From assembly GCA_038087015.1 (NCBI GenBank), contig JASBNA010000005.1, positions 1-64,000 on the forward strand: 64,000 bases of DNA. The letters run 5' to 3'. How positions within the stretch are numbered: position 1 is the first letter of the stretch; each line of letters opens with the position of its first letter. The notes under the pieces were generated by a model that was not told the origin of the DNA, did not search any database, and saw only the letters and a program-made list of their open reading frames with translations. The translations under genes were made by a program, and so were the position numbers. This document shows positions 55,248 to 64,000 of this stretch, in pieces. This DNA is from Cerrena zonata. Lineage: Eukaryota > Basidiomycota > Agaricomycetes > Polyporales > Cerrenaceae.

Positions 55248-56597
55248 GGCTGTTGACTAGTTTACGTCGCTTCCTTCGCGCGACAGAGTCGACGATTGGA
55301 GCAAGTGAAAAGAAGGACGAAGAGTCGGGAAAACTGGAATTCATGAGGCTTCTGAGCTTTATAGGGAAGATGAGGATGCCCCGGAGCGATCGGTGAAGGC
55401 TCCATGTGAGCGTGGGCCCATGGGGAAGGCCAGGGACAGAACTCTGTCGTGCAAACGGGAAACAGATGACGATGGGATGCGGGGTCGACTGGCTTCTGGG
55501 GCGGTAGACCGTTTTCGCCAAATGAGATCCTTTGATACGCTCGTGAAGAGATCTTGATGGCCAACTGGCGGGTCCGTCCTCTCTTTGGCCAGATGACCTT
55601 CCTACATCTCCTCTTTCGGTCATGGTGTGTTAATGCCTGATAGACGCACATCCATCTGCGGGAATTACAGGCCCGGACGAGGTCCGTTCATTCCAACATC
55701 TGAAAAATGTTGTGCAAAACATACTAGAATGCGGCCGGTGTGCCCTAGAGAGGAAAGTTTCGTATGCGATGAATTGGCTCTAGGCGACTCACGAGTCATG
55801 ATCGATAAATCGTAGTTCAGGAACCGTTGGAGACATTGGAGAGACACATGCAAAGCAACAACCTTCCGAGTCGCACTCGCTAGAGACTACCAATCGGGCC
55901 CCGACTGTGTTAGACAGGTTACGAAGAGAAAGATAGATTGCATCGTTCACAAACATGCTCCATCGAGAATTTCATAAGCCTAGAAACATTGTTCGCGGCA
56001 TTTCTATATCCGATAATTGACACCGAAGCACAAGCTGCAATTCCTCGTGACTAGGTAGCGTGACCTCTATCGTTGACTTGTACCGTTGTCGTTGGGCAGC
56101 ATAAACTCAAGTTCCAGCGGGAGAGTTGTTTGTTAAAAAACACGAGGAAATTATGTTTCGAGGGAGAAGGATGGGCCAGAGATGTGAAATGGAGAAGCAA
56201 CATCAACGCTCTCTATTCTTAGCGCCCGATCGGAGAGTCCGAGTCTGAACTTTGTTTTCGCCGCCGTATATGGTTTCCTCATCTAGCTACGTATGTTCCC
56301 ATGAACACTACGAATTGGAATAGTCTTACTGACGAAGATTCCCTTCTCTTCCCTAGAACGTGTAACTTCAACCTGCCTCGAGTCTAGAAGCTATGCAGCA
56401 GTATATATAGAATGACCTCAGCTGCCAACCAACCTCGCGTTCTCCCTGTTCTATCTGTCAAACCAAAAATAGCCCTCCTCATTCAATGAATCATAATAAG
56501 CAGAAAGACGTAAGCCCTATCATTATATCAAACTCTCTGGCGCGTCACTTCATTGTAGAAGGGGAATTGCCGTGAACTACATACCCCCAAATACCTT
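55248..56597. other. Intergenic upstream of the transporter
   Basis: No supported gene. Sequence near 55255-55620 is open in several minus-strand frames without motifs and probably belongs to the transporter leader and promoter. 56100-56500 has short AT-rich stretches, including TATATATA near 56402. Confidence 0.45.
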
Positions 56598-58200
56598 CAT
56601 TTGTCCTGACATCAAATTCTCTCCTCTGCAATTTCACCAGTGAGTTGGACAATCAGTAACACGCATGCGACCACGAGTAACACCCATTTCCCCTGGCCCT
56701 GAAACAAAGGTTATTCAACGGTTAAATACAGAATTTAAAAATCAGGTGGGATCCATCTTAGTATGATGGTTCCTCAGGCTCTTGAATGCCGTCGCGGTTG
56801 CGTCTCATTCATGTGAAGGGTTGGTCTGAGTTCCTTCTAGTCGGCGGAACGAGAACCTGACCGACTAGATATTAGAGTAGAGATGGAACCATCATCGAAA
56901 CGTTCGAAGACATTCGATGATTGTACCTACGGGACTTGGATAATTGACCGAGATGACAGGACATCCCCACTGGTCCGTCTGGGGTTCAACGTTCAACAGT
57001 GGTTCGGCCAATTAGGTGCCGCTTCCTATCGAGCTACGATATTCTCTTTGGCGACTCCGACCAATGTCTAGAATCATTTCCCGTTTGTCGGAGATGTTTC
57101 GCTGACGTGAGATATTCGAGGGTTCCAGTTTATAGAAATCAAGATACCTACGGACATTGTGGAGCTGAAGGGCACTTGACTAGATGAAGGAATCGGTCCG
57201 AGAGCTAGCATTCTCAAATACATTACATTCCCAAAGAGAGCGATATATAGAAATGGTCAATGGCTGGATAGATTCCAGTTCCAATCGATGCAGATGGAGA
57301 GTATGATAGGAACATATCTGAAACATGCGAAGATGTTGGTAGAATGTGCGAAAATGTGCGAATGTGGGGGTGTGTATAGGTTCCGAGTCCGCAAAGAAGC
57401 GTTGATGCATTACACCCAATTATCTTAAGCTTCGTCCCCATAAAGTGACGCGATTTCCTATCCAAGTCCAGGGACGACAGTATGGAGCCGTTGAACGTCC
57501 AGAATGAACTTAGCAGCGGGTGAACTTCACCGGAATTAGCAGAACCTTTTTAGAGTCTCCGACGATCTGACCGAGCGGGTAGACACGAGAGCTCGTAGTC
57601 CCTACGACCTCAATAGAGCGCAGCTCGCTAAAACAAACGATATTAAAGAGCGATTTGAGAACTAGTCCTCGAGCCGCCGAAGCTTCCAACTTGAGTGATT
57701 TTATCCTCTGACGCAGGTGCTTATGCGGGAAAGTGATCGGGTATTCGTCCAACGAAGGTGAACTATGAAGAGATAGATCCAACTCCGTCACATTGGGAAA
57801 GTGTAACAAGAGAGCTGCAAGAAGAGCGACTTGTAGTCGTATGGGCCTTCTTGGAAAGTGGTCTTGAATCTGAAAGCTTCCAACGAAGAGTATTTTACCA
57901 AGTCTTCGACGTCAGTACCCTCGCTGAAGAACTTGGCATGATCTAGAGTTAGAAGTTTCAACCTTGGGAGCTGATCCAGTAGTACGGCAAAGAGATCTCC
58001 CGAGGATATAATCGTGGACGAGATAGTCAGACGTTGCGTAGCCATCTATAACGAGAGACCGAATGTAGTAGTAGACTGTGTCATCAGAGCGTTGGTGAAT
58101 TTCGAGAGATGATAGAACAATTCTGGAGCGTAGGACTGTGAGCTTGCAGTAAACGCCAAATAAACGCCGGGGTACGCAGTCGCACGCGTTCAAATCTCTT
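56598..58200. repeat. Segmental duplication, left (decayed) copy
   Basis: From CATTTGTCCTGACATCAAAT at about 56600 this stretch matches the segment beginning near 59318, with scattered substitutions and indels through 57540. It then continues in the sequence matching 60850-61400. About 600 bp equivalent to 60240-60850 are missing, which removes the 3' exon of the F-box gene. Confidence 0.82.
57540..58140 (-). pseudogene. Decayed F-box-type gene copy
   Basis: The minus strand encodes pieces of the protein made at 60277-61605 (YIRSLVIDGYA, LPRLKLLTLDHAKFFSEG, PYDYKSLFLQL, FPNVTELDLSLHSSPSLDEY, SIEVVGTTSSRVYPLGQI) but in several frames, with a short insertion splitting SLFLQL from LLHFPN. The F-box end and the 3' exon are lost. 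It is a clear pseudogene of the neighbouring locus. Confidence 0.82.
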
Positions 58201-58369
58201 GGCCCAGCGACGTCCAATTACCACTACATGTCCTCGAACTCGTCAAAGATATTCTCTGCACCACATAAACTGCTTCAAGTCTATGAAATCTTATCACATC
58301 GATTTTTCCGTACAAGTTACATCGATTTTTCAATTCCTAAACCATGACCACCAATCCTAGTCTATTGCA

Positions 58370-58959
58370 TCAATACGTCGTCAAAAAGCGAAGGAATTTG
58401 GTACGGCGGGCCTGCACATCATCAGTGCCAACAATGCCAAAGTCTTCATTATAGAATAGCATATATGAAGTAATTTGTTTCCTTGTGAGGTCATAGATTT
58501 CAAAGTCGGGTAGCACACTACCAACAGGATGTGCGTTTGCAGGTTGAACGAGGCCGGATCGGTCATCTGCGGTTGTGATGTCATCGAGGAGGGCAAGATC
58601 ATGTCCTGGGACCTGGAGGAGAAGGCGGTGAGACAAGAATTAGTAAACAATTGAAGGAGACTTACCGTTTTCCTGAGGGGCGCATACATTGGGTTATTAC
58701 GCTGATTCAAAGTAATAGTCCGCTGGTTGTGGATCATGGCATTATTGAGTCTAACTTCATCCTTGACTAGCTGCATATCGTCCTTGACTAGCTGCATATC
58801 GTCCTTGACTAGCTGCATATCGTCCTTGACTAGCTGCAGATCGTCCTTGACTAGCTGCAGATCGTTCTTGACGAGCTGCATATCGGCTTCAATAGCGTTC
58901 AGGCGCTGAAGAATAGCAGCAATGCCCTCCGTCATCCCAGGAGTGTCTGCTGCAGCCAT
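58370..58959 (-). CDS. Coiled-coil protein with heptad repeat
   Basis: Two exons, 58959-58666 and 58612-58370, giving 178 residues from ATG 58959 (MAAADTPGMTEGIAAILQR). Residues ~30-70 are tandem copies of a seven-residue unit (LVKDDMQ), in register with the coiled-coil heptad, followed by RTITLNQRNNPMYAPLRKT. The second exon has GLVQPANAHPVGSVLPDF and MLFYNEDFGIVGTDDVQARR. This architecture recalls fungal proteins annotated as Mug135-like (meiotically up-regulated), but that link is from memory and tentative. The gene lies between the two copies of the F-box segmental duplication. Confidence 0.65.
58759..58884 (-). repeat. Six 21-nt coding repeats
   Basis: The unit (plus strand CCTTGACTAGCTGCATATCGT) starts at 58761, 58782, 58803, 58824, 58845 and 58866. 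It encodes one heptad per copy, so copy-number change would lengthen or shorten the coiled coil without breaking the frame. The outer copies have diverged and the middle ones are identical. Confidence 0.88.
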
Positions 58960-59317
58960 GGTGGAAGTTCAGTTCAACGAGGATCACGTGTGACGCATTG
59001 ATGAACTGATGCTTTATATATAGTCACGTCATGTCACAATTGTTTACTCGTTCCAGGGAGGGCGCTTCGTGACTGCGGCTACGGGCGAGGGACAACGGTG
59101 AGGGTGAATTCGATGGTGGTCAAATATGTAGGGCACATCAATGTAAACTAGTGGCTTATATACAGTATACTACCAGGAACAGAGGGGTACAGGGAAAAAG
59201 TAGAAACATGAAAGAATGGATCTACCGAACCATGTGCGCGTGGATTTCAACAGGAACTTCCCGGGTCCTCAAAATCCGCTTCTGCCTAGGGGTACTAGCA
59301 ATGATAATTCTGGGCTT

Positions 59318-61640
59318 CATTTGTCCTGACATCAAATTCTCTCCTCTCACCTTTCACCGGTGAATTGGACAATCAGCAACACGCATGCGGCTATTCCCCC
59401 CTGAACCTGAGAAAAAGGTTATTCAACAGTTGAATACAGAATTTAAGAATCAGGCGGAATCCACCTGGATATGATCGTTCCTCACGCTCTTGAATGCCGT
59501 CGCGATTGCGTCTCGTTCATGTGAAGGGTTGTTCTGAGTTCCTTCCAGCCGGCGGAACGAGAACCTGACCAACTAGATATTAGAGTAGAGATGGAACTAT
59601 AATCGAAACGTTCGATGATTGTACCTACGGGACTTGGATAATTGACCGAGATGACAGGCCTCATTGTTGTGGAAGGACTTCCCTACTGGTCCGTCTGGGG
59701 TTCAACAGTGGTTCATCCAATTAGATGCTGCTTTTCATCGAGCCATGTCGTTTTTAGCATTCTCGACAGATGTCTGCGATCTTTTCCCGTTGTCGGAGAT
59801 GGTTCGTTGACGTGAGACACAAGAGATCTTCGGCTTATAGTAGTCACTATACCTAGATATTGTGGGGCCTAAGGATGACAGAGTATGATTATGTGTAGGA
59901 ATCGGTCCGAGAGCTAGCATTCTCAAGTGCTGTGTTTGAGTTAGAACATTACATTCCCAAAGAGAGCGGTAATAGAAATGGTCAATAGCTGGATAGATTC
60001 CAATTCCTATCGATGCGGATGGAGTGTATGATAGGTGCATATCTGAAACATTTGTAATATGTGCGAATGTGGGGGTGTATATGGTTCCGAGTCCGCAAAG
60101 AAGCGTTGATGCACTACTCCCAATTAAGCTTCGTCCACCTTAGGTTACGCGATTTCCTCCCCAAGTCTAGGGACGACAGTATGCAACCTTTGTTCGTCCG
60201 GAATGAACTTAGCAGCGGGCGAACTTCCCCGGAATCAGCATTCATTGAGATCTACGACGAAGAAAGGTTCAACTCACTAATTCACACTTAGCCGATCCTT
60301 CTCATCCAACTCTGGGAACCCCATCTTCAAAGCCAACTGACAAACTTTAACCACATCCGCGGGTATATCATCCACCAACGGATAATTCGGCGTCGTGATG
60401 ATAAACTCCAGCTTGAATAATAGATTCAACTTATTCAGCTTGTTCATGATTTCGCGAGCTGAGCTCCAGGAGAGGTAGCCGAAAGTTGGTGTGAATGCTT
60501 CAAGGATGTCCCAGTATTGATGGGTTTCGACCATAAAAATGATCTCGATAGATAAGGGGTGAGTGGCAGTGATTAGGAGAGTAGAGAGGACGGAGACGGC
60601 CGCGTTCCATCGGTCTTGGGTCGCGTGGGCGCTGTAGGTGAGGGGGACAGTGAGGGATACGGAGGTCAAAGATTTGCAGGTTGATAGATTGAGGATTGAC
60701 CAGCTCGAGACTACAAGTAACAATTAGAAACACGGAGAAGGAAACGCAAAGAGGGCGTTAGAGGATGTTGTCAAGATTTCAGACATACTTGCGACATCAT
60801 GCATTTGGTAAGAGAATTTCTCCAGAGTTTCTGATGCTGCGCTGACGATTTGACCGAGCGGATAAACAAGAGAGCTCGTAGTTCCCACGACCTCGATAGA
60901 ACGTAATTCGCTGAAACAAACGATATTGAAGAGCGATTTGAGAACAGGCCCCTGAGCCGCCGAAGCTTCCAACTTGAGTGACTTGATCTTCTGACGCAGG
61001 TGCTTATGCGGAAAAGTTATCGGGTATTCATCCAATGAAGGTGAGCTATGAAGAGATAGATCCAAGTCCGTCACGTTGGGAAAGTGTAACAAGAGCTGCA
61101 AGAAGAGCGACTTGTAGTCGTACGGGCCTTCTTGGAAAGTGGTCTTGAATCTGAAAGCTTCCAGTGACGAGTATTTTACCAAGTCTGTGACGTCGGGACC
61201 CCCACTGTAGAACTTGGCATGATCTAGAGTTAGGAGGTTTAACCTTGGAAGCTGATCTAGTATGGCGAAGAGGTCTCCCAAGGGAAGGGAGGAATACAAT
61301 CTTGGACGGGAAAGTCTGCCAGATATCGCATAGCCTTCTATAACGAGAGACCGAATGTAGTAAGCAAACTCAGTAGACTGCGTCATCAGAGCATTGGTGA
61401 ATTTGACGATATCCTTGGGGTCACTAGAGTCACCGATAGAGATAGCAATTTCCCTGAGAAGGTGGATTCTGGACGGGTGAAGCCATGGTCGAGAGATGAT
61501 AGAACAATTCTGGAGCGTTGGACGGTGGACCTGCAATTCGTCTATGACGAGGTTGCAGATATCTTGTGGGTAGGTTGGTGATGCTGGAGGACTATCGCGG
61601 GACATAGCTGAGAGATGTGGTTGACTACCTAGATATCGCC
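59318..61640. repeat. Segmental duplication, right (intact) copy
   Basis: Homologous to the left copy from CATTTGTCCTGACATCAAAT onward. This copy retains the complete two-exon F-box gene. The ~1.1 kb between the copies holds the coiled-coil gene. The two copies are direct repeats. Confidence 0.82.
60277..61605 (-). CDS. F-box-like protein, intact copy
   Basis: Two exons, 61605-60789 and 60710-60277, giving about 416 residues from ATG 61605 (MSRDSPPASPTYPQDI). The N-terminal F-box-like helices read YPQDICNLVIDELQVHRPTL, then IISRPWLHPSRIHLL. The body has loose leucine-rich segments (LPRLNLLTLDHAKF, FPNVTDLDLSLHSSPSLDE, KSLTSVSLTVPL). It is presumed to be a substrate adaptor of SCF ubiquitin ligase; the target is unknown. 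No frame break is seen, in contrast to the copy at 57.5-58.1 kb. Confidence 0.78.
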
Positions 61641-61662
61641 AACGACAAAGGAATATATACAA

Positions 61663-62363
61663 GTGCGGAAGGGTTTATCCGTACCCGCACCCCTTCCGAG
61701 GTGGTGCAGGTCGACCCCAGTTTATAAAATGGAGAGAGCCCGAGGTAGTGAATTAGCTGCATGGAGGTATTAGATGATTCGAAGAGACAACTGTTGATGA
61801 AAAGATGTTGGGATGATTAGAGAACTGAGGCACGTTGCGCTTGCACAGGATGAATCAATGATACATCTCGCCGCACCTGCATGACCAAGCCTATTTCCTA
61901 TCACAAATCCTTTGCACATCAGTATCGACGTGATAGTGACGGTTCAATCCGCGGTGTCATTTTGCAGTGATGAAGGTGGAATACAGGGATGAGTGTTAGA
62001 TTGAAAGCAGACGACTTTGGCAAGTAGAGGTCCAGGTCACGCAGACGAACATGGTAGCGGTGAACCGGCACGAAGGTATCACAGAGGTGCAGCATATCAG
62101 AGTTGTGTATGAGATCTGTGATGTTTTAAGGGTTTGCGCGGATAGATCCATGTACATGAGGCCATGAGGAGTCGGAGAGGAAGATTCAACTTGACCGTTT
62201 TCGGAGATAGGGGAGTTGCAGATCACTTATGTAATCGATCGAGAATTGCTTGATTTGGGACGTGATTTTGGGCTTAACCAGTGGCAGTGGGCTGTACCGT
62301 ACTGAGCTCACCACTCCATACAACGACCTCTTCCTCTTTTCCCTCCACGGCCCTCTTACTGTA
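61663..62363. other. Intergenic, shared divergent promoter region
   Basis: Lies between the minus-strand F-box gene and the plus-strand karyopherin gene. No supported gene or repeat. Short frames at 61996-62226 and 62186-62392 on the minus strand have no motifs. Confidence 0.45.
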
Positions 62364-64000
62364 ATGGAGTCTGTCGTTCCCCCAGAGATCATTGCAGAAC
62401 TTACACAAATATTATCAAACCTCGTTCTAGGCGATAATGAGATCAGATCAAAGTAGGCGTGTTATGGTGCCTCTTCATTTCACGTACTCATTCTGCTTGT
62501 GATCATTTTAGAGCAGAAAAGGCTGTCAATGAGGCCCTTGAGAACAAACCAGAGCCATACCTGCTCGCTTTGGCTCAGTTTGCTACCTCTGCAGACACCG
62601 AAGTGGTTTGTATTATTACTTGTGTGAAATGAGGCGCCACTTACATGGTCACAGATGCGTTCCTTCTCTCTAATTCTCCTACGTCGACTGCTCTTTCGGT
62701 CTCCAGTGAACCAGAGAGTACCACTATACGACCGCCTCTCTACAGCCTCTTTGCAAACTTTGGAACGAGTACTCCTTCATTCCCTCGCCCATGAACCTGT
62801 GTCGTCGGTCAGACATAGGGCCGTTGACACAGTATGCGATCTCGCGAATAATTCCATGTCCAGGGGACGTCCCTGGCATACTCTACAAGCTCAATCATTC
62901 CATATGACCGAAGAGAGTGATACACTCTCGCGAGAATCAGCATATAGGGTCTTCGCAGGCAGTCCAAACCTTATCGTGGATCTCCAAACGGAAAATGTAC
63001 TCGCCGTACTTCAGAAAGGTCTTGAAGATCCCCAAAGTGTCGAGGTAAGAAAGTAATATCCTTGGGACTCCTCTCGCTTAGACCCTTGCTACATAACACC
63101 TGCATCATCCTTTAGGTCCGACATGCGGCACTACGAGCTTCGGTTTCTTTCCTCACGGCCACCGAGAACAATCAACTCGCTCAAGTCATGTCCATTATGT
63201 ACCCTATGCTCAACACTCTACCGTACCTTTCACACTCTCAATTACCCACCTTCCTCTCCACCCTCACTCCACTCGCATCCTCCCACTCACAACTGTTCGC
63301 ACACCACTTGCATAATCTATTGAAATTCCTGCCAGGTCTCATCATACCATCATCAGATCCTGGTCCTACGCCTACTGTCGCACGGCCAAACCCTGCAGGA
63401 GGATCCAGCTTTGTCTTCCCTCCTCCCTCTGCTGACAAAGGCAAGGGTCCTGCCACAGGAGACCTTGGTGATGACGAAGAAGCCGAGGAAGTTCGCAAGG
63501 CGGCTCTGGAATTCATGATCAGTCTAAGTGAAGCTCGTCCCATGATGGTCAAGCGCGTCGATGGTTGGACTTCTGCAATCGTTAGAGGATGTCTTGCTGG
63601 TATGGGAGAAATCCCCGAAGATGAAACCGAAACCTGGTTGGATGCTGACGTAGGTCCTTGGAAACACTCTCACTTTTCTTTCGGTATTTTTACTCAACCC
63701 TTATTCAGCCGGCTGAAGATCCTACGGACGATACATATCCCCATGTGTATGAGCAAGCACTCGATCGGATAGCGTGTGCTCTAGGTGGAAAAGCAGTCCT
63801 CCCTCCGGCCTTCCAGGACATTCCAGGCATGTTGGCAAGCCATGATTGGAGGATGCGGCATGCTGGTCTGGCCGCTATCGCCTCAATCGCTGAAGGTACA
63901 AGCCGGATGATGCAAAATGAATTGGGCAAAATTGTCGAGTACGCGTCTCCAAACCTTCTTGTCAAAACATCGCTCATTACATGGAGTTTAGCTTAGTAAC
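62364..64000 (+). CDS. Karyopherin beta of the Kap121/importin-5 type, 5' part
   Basis: Starts at ATG 62364 (MESVVPPEIIAELTQIL). Exons are 62364-62452, 62512-62605, 62655-63044, 63116-63649, 63709-63938 and one beginning at 63992, which runs off the window. The product is an array of HEAT repeats: KAEKAVNEALENKPEPYLLA, then MRSFSLILLRRLLFRSP, a VRHRAVDTVCDLANNS repeat, VRHAALRASVSFLTATE, an acidic loop GDLGDDEEAEEVRKAALEFM, and WRMRHAGLAAIASIAEG. Kap121/IPO5 imports ribosomal proteins, histones and other cargo through nuclear pores and binds Ran-GTP at its N-terminal repeats. About 445 of the expected ~1,100 residues are visible. It is a housekeeping gene with no defect seen. Confidence 0.92.

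Overview
The window reads as nuclear DNA of a filamentous basidiomycete, most likely an agaricomycete (mushroom-forming fungus). Genes are split by many 45-60 nt GT-AG introns. The gene set (CFEM surface proteins, a fungal G-alpha subunit, a DyP-type peroxidase, a secreted S10 carboxypeptidase, F-box/LRR-like proteins, a BED-hAT protein) is typical of that group. The species cannot be named from the sequence. Exon boundaries were inferred by eye from splice signals and reading frame.

Region 1 (1-15.9 kb) is an unusual accessory island. It holds two paralogous SNF2-like ATPase genes on the minus strand: a frameshifted copy at 736-5680 and an apparently intact one at 10191-14654. Between them lie two divergent, five-exon paralogues of an unrecognised gene, called X here (6294-7161 minus, 8320-9185 plus), which share a ~1.1 kb palindromic upstream region. 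About 25 copies of a short palindrome (core TGCGTCCNGGACGCA) are scattered through this island and seen nowhere else in the window. They often sit in arrays with a period of about 66-79 bp, including inside the same intron of both SNF2 paralogues. A minisatellite, a 187-bp foldback and CCCTAA-like motifs add to the repeat content.

Region 2 (15.9-25.7 kb) is a transposon graveyard. It contains G-rich sequence, a decayed Ty3/gypsy element (gag with zinc knuckle, protease plus truncated RT, and an integrase tail placed upstream of gag as if from a second copy), and then four adjacent AT-rich inverted-repeat elements. One of these is an almost perfect ~880 bp palindrome, and one has CACTGG/CCAGTG ends with a CCT duplication.

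Region 3 (25.7-30.4 kb) has a possible PD-(D/E)XK-like gene, a degraded deaminase-like gene and empty sequence.

Region 4 (30.4-64 kb) is ordinary gene-rich chromosome. In order it carries: two tandem CFEM genes, a G-alpha subunit, a DyP peroxidase, a serine carboxypeptidase, a BED-hAT transposase-like gene, an F-box gene, a vWA-domain gene, an MFS sugar transporter, a duplicated F-box locus (one decayed copy, one intact) flanking a coiled-coil gene with a 21-nt coding repeat, and the 5' part of a Kap121/importin-5-type karyopherin running off the right edge. No shared pathway links these genes, apart from a general theme of cell surface, secretion and nutrient sensing or uptake.
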